DNA of 64,000 nt from the NCBI GenBank assembly GCA_036971715.1, contig JAVHJL010000007.1, positions 2,046,001-2,110,000 on the forward strand, written 5' to 3'. Below the pieces are notes generated by a model, which worked only from the letters and a program-made list of their open reading frames with translations, made no database searches and was not told the origin of the DNA. The position numbers and the translations under genes were made by a program. Below, piece by piece: positions 10,762 to 22,856 of this stretch. Positions within the stretch are counted from its first letter, which is position 1, and every line of letters begins with the position of its first letter. Origin of the DNA: Arthrobotrys musiformis. Lineage: Eukaryota > Ascomycota > Orbiliomycetes > Orbiliales > Orbiliaceae.

Positions 10762-13567
10762 CTATTCGGATATACCAATATGGCTCGGGAGGCTAACTCT
10801 CTTCCCATCAATCTGGAATGGTGATTTGACATCACAATCCGATTTTGAGCCTCCCGGTTTTCCCGCGGTAACCTCGAGATGGTATGTATCGCTACCCTTG
10901 TGCGGGAGCTCGTTAGGGCATGTAGGCATCGTAACCTCGGTTGAAATACAGGTAACGCGCAAGGTGTGTAGCTCTGGGACGTTCACAGGTTTGCCGTCCT
11001 ATCAAGGGGTTAGAAACAACAATATATCAGCATGTCAAAGTTGGGGTCCTCTCATACCGATACAATAGCCCAGTTAATATTCTCGCGTATATATTTCAGA
11101 ACATCCTCCTTGGTGGGATTTGGTCCCAGATTTTCATAGATCGTATCGGTGAGAACAACGTTGGTACCAATGACACGAGACCGCATCCGTTTCTGCGGTG
11201 ACCCAAGATGAGTGAGAGTCCCGATCATCGTTGGACAAGTGGCCCAGTGAGCTGGATCTGTTGGCGGTTTGCCGAGGAAAAGATAAACAGTGAATGAACC
11301 AAGAAGTTCCGCCTGATCGATGACAATCTTGGCCTGCCATTCTTGGCGCATCCCGTATGCGGTGACATCTCGCTTGGTTGGAGCCCCAGGACGAGGGCCA
11401 TACAGACGGTTTATTTCGGTGATCGTATGGTTGCGGAGAGCGTCAAAGTTGGCAAAGCTAAGCATGCATGGAACTTCGGGGTAGCCGTAGGACATTGAAA
11501 AAATCGTGTTTGCGGTAGAGACGTTCTGGGATGTCCACCAAGAGCCATCCCGTTGTCGGAACGGGTACAAAGGTGTATCGACAGTATCCAGCGGTGAAGA
11601 TGGGTTAGCGAATGTTGGAACTGAATTTGCAGGTTCGAGGAATGTATTCGGCTGTGCTGATTGGTACATAGCCATAAGGCGGTCCATGTTACAATGATGC
11701 AACCTTGAGGCGAGAAAAACGTTAGCCAACCGTAGCTCGATCTATACAATGGAGTAAACTAGGATTACCAAAAGATTGGGTCGTAGGCAGAGTACGGAAC
11801 ATAAGTCATATGCCCTTGCCCTCCAACGGCTCCGTGAACTTCATCGTGAACAGACTCAATGCTAGCTGCGAAGTCGTTGAATCTTGCTAAACTGAATGCC
11901 AAGTAGGTTGATTGACGTCGACTATGAGAGGATCTGTCAGCTTGGGAAGTTCTGATTTAAAACTGTTATAGTGTCATACTTGGCATAACCATTCTGTAGC
12001 GTTCTGTCTGCAACATCTTCTTGAGTTACACCACCATTAGTGGGCTGTCTGAGAGTTGTTCGCCATCTCGCAAACTAGAAGCTTATATTATATCAGAAAC
12101 CCTGGTAGAAGACCATGTCCTAAACTTACGTTTTGCCAAAAGGATGCGATTGAATCAGCAGATTGGAAGGTATAAGATTTTAAAGGGTTAGGTATGGTTT
12201 CGCCGACTGGGGCTCCATTAGGACCTGGTTGGATAACAGAGACAGTAGCCGCTGTAACAATTGTTGGAATATGGCTTTGTGTATTCGGGTCGCTCCAATC
12301 CCAGTACCTATTAAAAGAACTGGTTAGAAAATAAGCTCGTAGGGAGAAGACACAAATAAACCTACGGCAGTCTAAGACTATCGGCTGCGGCCAGGAATCT
12401 TGTTCGAGCGTCACCTGAGAATCTGTTGGCGATTTCGCGTGCCTTCCTATAAAGTGTTTGCTCAAGAAGGAGGAGGAATGGTCGATGCCATGGTAAGAAT
12501 ATAACGCTATGGTGAGTACAATACCCAACTTGTCGGTTGTAATTGCCCTGCTCTGGCATTTGCCATCTTAAACACACAAGCGACTGTTGTTAGCCATGGG
12601 AATGCGCAAAATGCAACAAATTCTGAGAACAGGAAACGTACGGTCCAAACGGTGCTCCGTGGATTCGAGACAACTGGTAGAAACTCAAATCATCAGCCTC
12701 GCTGGCGAGCTGGAGTTCTCTCCAAGCTAGAAGAAGCAGATTAAAGCTATCTGGTCTCTGCGTCTGCATATCCTCAATTTTCAACCTTTCAACGCACAGA
12801 GTCTCGACTCCCACGGCCGCAACGAACGTTGGCTGAGCCGCTGAAGTCACAATCCTCGAAGCGGATGTCGATGTAGTTCGAGAAGAAGTCGTCAAGGCTG
12901 AGGAAGTGCTTCTTGTAGAGGTAGCCGAGGTTGAGGATAAACTTCTCGAGGAAGTAGTCGAAGTTGAAGAGCTCCTCGAGGAAGTGGTTGAGACTAGTGA
13001 GCTTGTTCTCGTTGACGTAGGGGGGACCGAAGAGTTTGTTCCTCCAGAAGAGATACTAGAACTTGCCAGCTTTGGACTATTAGTAAAAGCTGGAGGTGGT
13101 GGGACCGATCTGGAAGAACTGGCAACGGTCGAGCTGGTGGAAGGCCGACTTGTCGAAACCGAGGAGCTTGAAGAACGAATGACAGTAGAAGTAGCCAGCG
13201 TAGATGTTCGAGATGTGGATGTGGTAGTAGGTCGGGTGGAGGTTGCAGACGTCGATGAATCAGCGGATGAACTCGCTTTAGCAGTAACAACTACAGTCGA
13301 AGGCTGGACAGGAGTAGCGAAGACGGTGACAGTAGCCGTTGACGAGACAGTGAATAAAATAGTAGTTCCATGGTTTTGCCTTGCCTCGAGGTGATTGACG
13401 GCAAGGTCATTTTGGTCCGAAGCAGATTCAACGCCATCGTTGATAAGGTCACGAGGAATGCCAGCCGCAAGAACCGATGGAAAGACTAGAGTCAAAGCCA
13501 AACCGACGACCCAGCAAATACCTTTCAAGGGCGACCCACAGTGTGGATGAATTATTGGACCTGCCAT
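10762..13567 (-). CDS. Secreted tyrosinase with Ser/Thr-rich N-terminal region
   Basis: Type-3 copper oxidase (phenol to quinone, melanin-type chemistry). My model has seven exons: 12642-13567, 12366-12566, 12130-12307, 11980-12074, 11769-11933, 11058-11703 and 10762-10998, giving 815 residues with phase kept throughout. Residues 1-35 are a signal peptide or anchor. About 95-245 is almost pure Ser/Thr with Arg/Ala/Val, likely O-glycosylated. The CuA site is IHGAP (H303), YCTHHS (H327) and FLPWHRPF (H336). The CuB site is SVHDEVHG plus FWLHHCNMDRL. A long C-terminal domain follows, including the SYGYPEVP segment. The 46-nt intron at 11934-11979 is the least certain junction: it keeps frame, but part of the sequence before it (YDTITVLNQ) could be coding. 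Most fungal tyrosinases are 500-700 residues, so the N-terminal extension is unusual. Confidence 0.85.
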
Positions 13568-15120
13568 CTACAGCCGCGAAGCCAATTAGCCTTGGAAGGA
13601 AGCTAAAGAATAGGTTGATGAATGCTCAGCTAGACTATACTTACCGTCACTATATGCTGAACGAATGGTAGAACAGGCGGAAGGGATGAAGAAAGAGAGG
13701 TTGATGATGAAAGGTAAGGGAGATGAAGATAGAAGGATGCCTTAGGAGATATCTGGTATGGCCAAGTGAAGCAACCCTTAATTTTTTCTGGAACAGCTAT
13801 GCACTGTGCGCTGAAGCACCCAACATCACCAACTCACAACCCCTTCAAAATACAACACCGCAAGCAGTTGGCGGAGCGGATGGCAGGCACAGGTTACAGT
13901 TATATATAAAAGTGCTTGAGCAATTAGTGGCACTCCTGCATGCCTAAAATAGCACCAAGCTTTGTCCAGCTTCTCTGGGATCCAAGGGGCTACCATCTAG
14001 CTTGCGGGAAGGTCAATATGCGTATACGCCACCGAGATATACAAAGAAATAGTTCCAACTTACCATGGCACTGCAGCAGGCTGTTACATGTTACTAGAAG
14101 CCCTGCCAATTTCCCCACGTGGCTACGAAGAACTCTACCTTCATCTTTTCTTTGATAAGTTCGTCCCGACGAATTAGATTGACTGCTCGAGTATTATTAG
14201 GGCTAGGAGCCCCTGAAAGAACTTTCAAAATCTTTCTCTCCCTTTCCAGTGAAAAGGGCAGCAATCTCCGTGGAAAGCACAGGAAGTAACGTGTATCATG
14301 TATGTTGTATGTTACTTGTTGGAACACCATGCTTTCAATGCTAACACAACCCAGCCCTGCTTGTGCAACTAGTTACCCTGGCCTCCACGTCGGCCTGTGC
14401 TAGCCAACCCCGATTATATAGCACGAACATACCCAGCATACACCTGCTTTGTTGCAAATTCCTGCGAGGGCACTTCGCCACTGGCTTCAATCTCTGGAAA
14501 TTAATTCGTGCTATTCAATCCGCAAGTGGTGGCACAGGGTTGGCTTGTACGATGTCGATACCTCTGGTAAAATCCAACCTAATGAATTCATGCAATGGCC
14601 ATCGGAATCCACGGCCGGAAGATCCCGACCGTACTACATTTAATTTCCCGATGTCTGTTATTTGGTCCAGTAGGATAGGCCTCAAGGGATTCTCTCCGCG
14701 TCGTGTACTTAATTACATACAACAAGTAGTACAAACTAAAACAGCCAATTGAGAACCCAGCATCGATGCATCATTCTCGAGCCCTATACCCAAACACCAA
14801 TTATACCTAGTATTTATACCCTTGGACCCACCAAACCAAAAAGCGCAGTGAGCTATGCGATACCTGATCACAAACAGAAAACCCGAAACGTATACTTCAG
14901 TACACCCATAAGCATCATGAGCACCATAGCCTATTCGTGGGTCGGAATAAGTGGAGAGGCCATTTCGAGCGCATAAATAGTTTCCTCCCACAGTCTTATC
15001 TGAAACAATTTCCCGTCAGGTTTGCGGAGGGACCATGGTGGTCTAACTCGGGGGGTAAAAAGGCAGGAATAAATTAGCAAAGACCGGCTTTATTTCAGAC
15101 TGTTTCGGTTCATAAATAAC
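13568..15120. other. Intergenic, no gene recognised
   Basis: 1.55 kb upstream of the tyrosinase and downstream of the SDR. It holds an AT-rich TATATATAAAA stretch near 13900 that could belong to the tyrosinase promoter; otherwise I see nothing. Confidence 0.45.
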
Positions 15121-16041
15121 TTACGGGATGATATTACCGCCATCCCAGTACGTGCCATTCGCTTCTGGACCGGTCAGAGTAGCTCGAACGATAGCGTCAG
15201 CCCCGTCGAATTGCTGCCTTGAGAAAACCGAATCGATCGCTACCGCGATTGTGCGGCCGATGGATGAGAAGCGCCACCGTTGTCCAGCCTGAGGGTGGCC
15301 GGGGGATGCCACATTGATGACAAGTTTCTCATCGCCCACGTGCTGCGCTTGCTTTAATGCATATGTAGTGGCTAAGAATCTAGTTGACTTGGATCTTGTC
15401 GGGCCCATGTCACTCCGTCTATTGAGCCGCCCATAGATATCTTCAAAGAATACTCCCCAGTCACCTGAAATTGAACATTCGTAAGATTCCGGGGAAGAAA
15501 CCCACGTCAGATGTGAAGGAAGCGTTTCGAAGACGTTGTTTCTTATCGACCTTTTCTGAAGTTTGACTTCCATACTTCGATTCTCGGGGGAATTTTCGTC
15601 CAGAATTTCCATCAGGAAGTTGGATATGATGGCGTTCGCAAAGAAGTTGACATGAAAGCATTCTTCCATTCTATATTGTGTCGGGCGATAATATGGCAAG
15701 TCGACTGACGCACTCAAGACTGCGATATGTAGGTTGCTAACTTCTCTGCGAAACTTCTGGCAGAATTCCAGGACAGCGTTGGTATCAGCCATGTCCACCT
15801 CAAAGACATGAACTTGGCCACCAGGGTTTTTTTCCAGCACCTTAGAGTCCAGGAGGAGTGAATCACGGGCATGGTCACCATTCTTCTTAGCTTTGGCTGT
15901 CAGGTACACGTTATCGGCTCCCAAAATAAGATAAAGGCGTGCAATTTCCCAACCAAGCCCTTCATCTCCACCAGTAACGAGAACGCTGAGACCTGAAAGG
16001 TTAGCCTCATTCGGCTCGATTTCGTCGATATAGGTCGCCAT
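15121..16041 (-). CDS. SDR-fold protein lacking the catalytic tyrosine
   Basis: A 306-residue intronless short-chain dehydrogenase/reductase-like protein. The ATG at 16041 has a strong context and starts just before the Rossmann segment; the frame is open to 16107. The cofactor loop reads TGGDEGLG near residue 22. An acidic VDMAD motif follows near 85 and the NAG-like position reads LSAS. Where classical enzymes have YxxSK, this protein has PTRSK, so the Lys is kept and the Tyr is replaced by Pro. It is therefore probably not a classical oxidoreductase, unless another residue serves. Two neighbours, the acyltransferase upstream and the tyrosinase downstream, lie on the same strand, which fits co-expression but does not prove it. 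Confidence 0.8.
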   Translation of the reverse strand: MATYIDEIEPNEANLSGLSVLVTGGDEGLGWEIARLYLILGADNVYLTAKAKKNGDHARDSLLLDSKVLEKNPGGQVHVFEVDMADTNAVLEFCQKFRREVSNLHIAVLSASVDLPYYRPTQYRMEECFHVNFFANAIISNFLMEILDENSPENRSMEVKLQKRSIRNNVFETLPSHLTWVSSPESYECSISGDWGVFFEDIYGRLNRRSDMGPTRSKSTRFLATTYALKQAQHVGDEKLVINVASPGHPQAGQRWRFSSIGRTIAVAIDSVFSRQQFDGADAIVRATLTGPEANGTYWDGGNIIP

Positions 16042-16815
16042 TGCTAGACAACAAACTTTAGAGGATTGGGCGCCAATTTGTTGGATCTTTCGGTGATAGC
16101 AAGTCAACTAGGTAGTAAACTGTGGATGTTTGTGCAATTAATATTGCGTCTCGCAGAGATTTTGAATTCGACAATGAATTGGATTGTGAAGGAAGTTGAC
16201 TGGTGGAAGCCTGTATATCCCGTTATAAATCTAGGCCCGTACGTTTAAAGGAAGCCTGGCGACCGACTTGCGGTACAGCAATACGTTCAAATATCAAAAA
16301 ACACTCTATATTGCCAAACATTGATATATCGATAGCTATTCCACAGTGGTGATCTTCATACAACTGACTGTCAACAAGATTTTCAAACCATCTAGAAAAT
16401 AAGCATACAAATATATATTGCTATGCAAACTTATGTAACTGCAGACATCAGCCTCAATTCCATACGCACTAAAAGTATCGAACTGTAGCCAGCCAAGTTA
16501 AGGCGTGCACGTGTGGATGCACGAAACGACGCAATAAACCAGAGCTACTGGTATACCTAGGGAGTCCGCGTTCGAATCGGTATAGAACAAAGCTAACACT
16601 CAGGCTGGACCGTCCTAAATTCATACATATGGTCTGCATTTGTTTACATTTATGATTAGGATGTTCTGTTATTCTAGAATTCTATCTATTTATAGCCTCG
16701 AGACCATGCAGGCGATCTATTTACGCTTAGTTTTGTCTAGTCCAGTACATAGCCAAGTATCGCCCTCCTGAAACCTATCCTCTAGCCCCTAGTATATATC
16801 ACCAAGCTTGTAGCC
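16042..16815. other. Intergenic, no gene recognised
   Basis: 774 nt, AT-rich, between two same-strand genes. It should contain the SDR promoter and the acyltransferase 3' end. No reading frame of note. Confidence 0.5.
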
Positions 16816-18266
16816 CTATGCTCCCACCCACCGCTGATAGAGAAGAAAACCTCCGTCGACTATAGTCGGCCAAGGGTTCAGAGGAACAGCAGCCGTCGAT
16901 CTGCTTATTGCTTCCAAGATATGAACATAGCCTTGATTTTCATCGCCTAACCGCTTATACCCAAAGGCCAAAAGTTGAGGATCAATCCACAGAGCTGTCG
17001 TACTCCAGATGAACCATGCGAAGGTATAAACCATCCCAAAAAACCACCTTATCGGACTCTTTTGCACCTCTTTCTCATCGGTTGACATCCCGAGCGCCCA
17101 AGAAACGAAGTCCTCCAGAGTGATAGCGATGGCCTGTACATAAAAGAAATAGCCAGATACGTACCACGCGGGACGGGCCGAAAGGGGGATTGAGTCCTTA
17201 AATGGTGTCGGGTTCGTCACCGTAACGAAGTAGACACCACCCGCGTGGAGGATTCCAGAGCAAGCGAAGGCGGAAAAGAGCAAGAAATACCGCCTCACGA
17301 GACGAGTTGCATAAGATAGTTGGGATGGGTCTCCGAATACTGCATCTGCGATTTTGTCCCCTGGGGCGTTGAGAGACTGTTTTTGTGAATGTTCGATCTT
17401 AGTAAACAAAGAACAGGGGGGGGTGGGGGGTCGAATATATAAATAGAGCGGCTCAATTGCTCAATGGAAGAACTCACCCGTCTTAAAGACTGATGCCACG
17501 TCTTTCCCCACACATTCCTAATACTCCACGCATCTCTGAGACGTCCAAAAGTCCTCGGCCATGACGCTATCTCCTTCCAGAACCCACCAACCCCAAGCCC
17601 GACACAGACGATAGCCGCGAGATTGTAAAGGACGCTGATATGCGAAATGATAGAGATTACCCAACCCCAAAGGATTATCACCATTTGGAACAGTTCGTTC
17701 GTGAAGAGATCGTAGACCCACGGGTACTCTGCCACAGAAATATCCCGATTAACTACCCCCACCATGAACTCGTAACCTATTTTGGTAAGGTATAACCCTA
17801 GATAGATCTGCAGCAGGATGGAGACGGCTTGGCGAACGAAAGCCGCTCTGTTCGGAGGGTAATTTGTGCTCGGAACTGAGACCTCAAAATTCCAGCCAAT
17901 ACCCCGCTGGGATATAAGGAGCAAAAGCCCCCAGCTGATACGGTCCAAGATCCCACGTGGATTCTCCAGGCGCTGTTTAACTTGACCCACTCTTTGGACC
18001 CTGAAGAAATGTTTCGGCGTATCATACCCTTGCAAATATAAATAATCGAACAACCGGAATGCTAGAGCCGTCGTGAAAAGGCCGAACAAGTATGTTTCCT
18101 CTACATCGCGGTCTTCAGTTGGTGGTTGTAACAGCGCCTGCAGTATGAGAAGCGCAGGAAGTGGGTAGACCGCATATCGAATAAATGAGGACGCCGGGAG
18201 GGCAAAAATGGCAACGGACAGTAATGGGAGCCCGATAAAAGCACGTTGCAAAGAATCCGAAAACAT
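16816..18266 (-). CDS. Membrane-bound O-acyltransferase, wax-synthase-like
   Basis: A 456-residue polytopic membrane protein from two exons, 17478-18266 and 16816-17397. The 80-nt intron has a GTGAGT donor and splices in phase 0. There are about eight hydrophobic segments. Family signatures are NVWGKTWHQSLRR at the end of exon 1 and the His-containing segment FACSGILHAGG in exon 2, as in the wax synthase / Tri7-type acyltransferases that transfer acyl groups to alcohols, often on secondary metabolites. It likely resides in the endoplasmic reticulum membrane. The substrate is unknown. It is the first of three same-strand genes running acyltransferase, SDR, tyrosinase. Confidence 0.85.
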
Positions 18267-18442
18267 GGCTTCTGATCGGCTCCAAAATAGGTGGCGAATA
18301 GCGAGAGTTATAAAACAGCAAAATCTACCATCGGAACCCCTTTACCCCTTGGCGAGATGCTAGGCTATAAGTGGTGAATGTGAGGCGTGTTGAAATAGAA
18401 TATAATTACATTAGAAGAGGAATATTGAGAACGCCAGAAAGA

Positions 18443-18769
18443 CTATATAATAGAATTCATTTGATTTATAACGTTAGTCACTTGTAAGCCCGCGGTCCGT
18501 AAGCCCAAGCACCTGTTGCACAATCAATCGTCCTTAGTATCAGCTCGACACACGAACAGAAAGGAATATACGAGCTGACCTTTTGGCCATCCCAACATTT
18601 TCTAGGGCCTGATAGCTGGGATTCAGTTAGCCTGTAACTCCGGACCGAATGTGTTGCCATTGATATCCTTGTCGTCAGATTGCGCAACCAGGAACGGCTG
18701 TGGCGGCCGGCCAAACAAAACTCCGCCTGCGTGCAATGCATAGTATATGAGGCTCTCATGTTCACCGCC
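18443..18769 (-). pseudogene. Coding-like remnant with frameshift, family not recognised
   Basis: From an acceptor-like CAG at 18770 a frame reads GGEHESLIYYALHAGGVLFG, then GRPPQPFLVAQSDD, and stops after GPELQAN. A second frame starts at the same place (NPSYQALENVGMAKR). It crosses a plausible 67-nt intron (18513-18579, GTCAGC to CAACAG) in phase and ends at a TAG at 18443. The two halves would join if 2 or 5 nt near 18630 were extra. No 5' exon was found. I read this as a decayed gene; a short functional gene with a different structure is possible. I do not know the family. Confidence 0.35.
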
Positions 18770-20682
18770 CTGCATTGACGAATAGCAGAAATTATAATCA
18801 TTCGAACCTCATGTTAATTAAGGCATCGAAGCCATCTGGTGACCCTCAAAGCTGTAGCTCGACATGAAGTATGTATGTGGAGGTCGGGGTCGTGGAGACC
18901 AGCATCAATGTCCGTCGAATAGGTCTGTGTAACCCCTTTTTCATAGACAGAAACAGCCCTACGTCTCCTCACAGCCTGCCTTAAATTGTGTGTAACTCGA
19001 ACCGGATATTCCAGATACTTCTAGCTAGCTATTTTCGTTGCTTGTGGGAGGAGACCGGTCTGGAGCCAGGAGACAAGAGGGGTAATTAGAAGGGCACATT
19101 ACCAGCTTGCGCGGTCAGACTCAAACCAAAACTACCGTTTGGAAGGCGGACGCGGAAGTTGACCAGGGTCCAGGCTGTCCCTCAACAAAAACTATGCAGG
19201 ATATCGTTCGACCATCGGGCACCGGACCCCGCTGCGGTGCATTACCAAACCAAAAGGACATCGACTAGCGACTGCTAATTAGCCAACTGAAAACTCAGGC
19301 CTAAAGGACTTCTATCGCGATATATATTACTCCATTGAATGGTTTGGGGAAGAAGCGCACAGGCTCGATAATGCAGTAATAATATAGATACCTAGGGATG
19401 CGACGTGGTCCGACGTTTCGAACTTGAAGATTAATAATAGTTTCACTAAGCTTGCTACTAGCTTGATAAGGAATGCTTAGTATTAAAGAGGCGTCGACGC
19501 TAATCGATGGCTGAACTGCAGGACTGAAGCTAGAGGGACATTGAGCATGATAATCTTTTGGGCAGTCCAAGGCTAAAGTAAAAGCATTTGAATGAGCTTC
19601 GCTTTTTTCCCTGGCTTCAAATACGTATACAAAACCAACACGTCAACACCTGTTGATATCTTAAACTTCATCAGTTAGCATGTACGAGGTATATATCGGC
19701 TGCAACTAATGTTTTCTTGACACAGACCACCTACACTGCGCTCGCGATTCTTGTATCTTGGCAAAGAGAAGCGGGCCGAAAATATTCGGGTTGTCTTCCA
19801 CTGCCGCTAACCATTCGGAATAAGGTACATCTACTAGTACTAGCTACTTAGTTATCTAGAATATGGGTAGTTGGCGCCTCCGTCTGCATCCGATCACGGA
19901 TTTTTTTCCTTTTAAGCTTTTCAGTACTGATTTCCCGAAAGTTACCGCGATTCCGTGATATTTTTTGATTAAAATCGTCCTAACAGATCTGATGTGCGAT
20001 CGCCCGGTTCTAATTGGTTCAATTACCAACTAACTCCTGCCGTAGGAAGACTGACACGGAACGGACATCTAGAGCCTGCAATGCAATGCCAGTTGCATGC
20101 GTTAGATAGGACCATCAACAGAGTAGGGTTCGCGGGCCACAGAGATGCTTCACGAATTCAAGGTCCACGACCGCACTGACCATATTGCGATATGGCCACT
20201 GTCATACGAGCGAACAATAACGACTTCCCAGATTCGTATGTCCAACAGGTCTGCAGAGATCCCATTCCAAGGGCGATTTTCACGACGGTATATAGCCATG
20301 TAGGTAAAAAGAAGATATAAAAACCACGCGAAAAGCTCTTAGAAATGTCGATTAAATGGCCATTCACCCATCATTCCTAGCTTTCCAGGTATATACCGGT
20401 ATCCAAAGTCCTTTGATCCAACTAGCAGGTCCAAGATTAGATAATTCTTGCGACTGTGAAACCCAGTTTTCAATCGATCAGTGGGTCCGAGATAACCAGC
20501 CTTCGGTGTTTTAAACACTTTAAGCCTTCTGTTTAGTCCCATATTTCAAGCGAGCACGAATAGTAATTCGTCTTTTGACTAAAAGTGGGTAGCAGCCAAG
20601 CTATTTCTGTGGCTCAAAGTGCGAAGCTATTGAGGAATAACGGATGAAGTTTCGAAACTTATAGGTGAACTCAAAATCGAAA
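18770..20682. other. 1.9-kb gene-free stretch
   Basis: Only short frames with no supporting motifs. A possible lost 5' exon of the preceding remnant could lie near 18800-18860, but no matching splice donor is visible. Confidence 0.45.
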
Positions 20683-21709
20683 ATGGGACTCGGACGAGAC
20701 GCTAGCATCGAGGAACTTACTGCGCTATTCCAAGATATCGAGAATTCTTTTCCAAAAGGCCTTGGATCAGATAAATGGTATCTCCTTCTCGTACGATCGC
20801 CCCGACCCACATGAAGGCATTCGTGCATGCATGAATCTTGCAAAACCCACATTCTAACTTAACGATGTATAGATCGCAACCCTTACCTATGCATCCGATC
20901 CGGATCACATCGCAGATTTATATACGCACTTGATCTCTCGACCCGATTTCGCGACTAGCGAGGCGCGGCAAGGCCTAGTCAGACGCATCCGTGAAACTTT
21001 ATTTAAATTGGTGAGCCTTATCGGTGTTTGCAAGCCACTTACGGCGATTTTTAAAATCGACACCATCGAGAAACCTGAAGACAAAGACTACAGTTTCAGC
21101 AGAGAAGGATGGCAAGCCGATGACAAAAACTTGGAAAGAGGAAATGGATTCTTAAAAAAGATTTATCGTCATAATTCGCAGTTCCTCACCGATAAGCTAA
21201 CCGCGCATCGAGACTTTGGTAAGCCTAACTACTTTCGAATAACCCCCACGCTAATTTATAAAAGTCTATTATTTCTGATATCAAGTTTTAAATTTTGACG
21301 AGTAGATTGGATCACCTGGAATGTGACTTATGGCCTATATCTTTCGGACCATGCCATTCTAACTGACGTCGAGACCGAATTGGTGGTATTGTGCGGTATC
21401 CTCATCCAAAATCTCGAAGCCGTCACCAGTTTCCATCTGAGAGGCGCTAGAAGGATCGGGATGTCAAAAGAACAGGTTGAGCAAATCCACATTTGTGTAA
21501 GTCTAAGGACCTATCCCGATTCTGACCCTCGAAACGACGGGATTTTTCGGCCTAGCCTGCATGCATGCTAATTAGCCAACCCATAATAGTGCGAAAAGGT
21601 TGCTAGATTCTGCAATGTGAGGGTAGATAAAGTGCCTAGGGTGGCCGATATTGAACATCAAGTTCCATGGGAGTTCGATCTTCAGGCTCAAACTACCACT
21701 AGCTCATAG
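20683..21709 (+). CDS. AhpD-like (carboxymuconolactone decarboxylase-fold) protein
   Basis: A 254-residue protein from four exons: 20683-20790, 20873-21218, 21306-21496 and 21590-21709. Introns of 82, 87 and 93 nt splice with kept phase; the first intron has a TCTAAC branch-like site. The protein is all-helical in character. Segments such as GLGSDKWYLLL, RIRETLFKLVSLIGVCKPL, TYGLYLSDHAIL and VETELVVLCGILIQNL followed by FHLRGARRIG resemble the fungal AhpD-like / carboxymuconolactone-decarboxylase-like family. The redox CxxC of true AhpD is absent where HLRGA stands, so peroxidase activity is unlikely. No signal peptide. The role is unknown; relatives occur near secondary-metabolism genes, which is suggestive only. 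Confidence 0.7.
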
Positions 21710-22856
21710 CCCCACCCGTTAGTTAGTTGAAGGATTTGAGGAGACGGACTAGTTAGTTAGAGAGAACAAAAATGGACTAAGTTATCACAATGATATATCC
21801 CAGCTTCGCTTAAGTGCTTTTTATAAATTTAGCCTCTCCACTTCAACGGTTCGCCACCAAATCGAAACAGGCCTTGGCTTGATGCCCGAAGCTAACAGAA
21901 CTCTATTATAACCAGACACAACCATATACGCTTAAGATCTCCAAACATAAAAGACTAGCGTGAGATCTTCACGGAATCACAGTACCAGAGATAGTTGGCG
22001 GTGAACAGACTTAATTCTGACGCCGCCTCCACCCACCCTTGAAGGAGCGGAATAATTGTACGCTATTCGTGACAAAAAAACGTCAGCATGTTTGACTTCA
22101 ACCGGCTAAACTTGCGACAATTCTCGTACAAAAATGACAGGGCCGTTAGGAAAACCAATGGCGCTGGAGAACCGAGTGGGGCGTTCGGTGCAATGGAGTC
22201 GTTGCTTTACCGCATTCAGATTACAACATCAAAGTCCCTTTCGCGGTGCATATGCACCCTGTGGGCTCACTTAGCGCCAAATGCACAACCAGTTCGCCAA
22301 TTGGCCAGCTCGTGGACTCGGGCTAGCATTCTTCTGAGCATCTCATTTAGGACGGTTATCGATTTGCTGAAATCTCCCGTCGGAAAAGCAAAGAATTATG
22401 TAGAATTCGCGGTTCCACTTTCGTGCTTCTCTTAACTCTTGGCCGGGGAATAAGTGGCGGAAATATGGTGTGAGAGTGCGCATGTTATAGAAAGCACCCT
22501 TGGCCTCTTTGTAGACAAGGGAAATCCCAGCGGGGTCGTTCGAGGAAGTTTCGAAAAAGTACATAACTATTAAATACCCCCCGTGCTAGCCGGCTCTCCG
22601 ATCCAAACTTGATACGCACATTCCTCATCACCAAGATCTTGTATTTACTTGGATCCGACATCGGAAGCATACAATACGGCCGGAAATACGAATTTATACT
22701 GAGATAGCTGTGCCACATATCCGCACAGATAACGACAAGAATCAATACCACGGCATATTATATATAGTGGCGATTCCGGGCCCTCTTCAGATTAAAAGAT
22801 TCCAAACAATTACTCTCTAGGTTGGGATACTTGATTAAGATATATCGTATTCAAAA
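21710..22856. other. Intergenic, no gene recognised
   Basis: 1.15 kb. A 115-codon frame at 22088-22435 has no family-like features. TATA-like TTATATATAG lies near 22757, about 100 nt before the SDR start. Confidence 0.45.

Noticed and set aside
12906..13394. 162-codon plus-strand frame rich in Val and Glu
   Set aside because: It is the antisense of the Ser/Thr-rich tyrosinase exon; repetitive codon use explains the long open frame.
16565..16590. GCGTTCGAATCGG resembling a tRNA B box
   Set aside because: No A box at a proper distance and no cloverleaf stems around it.
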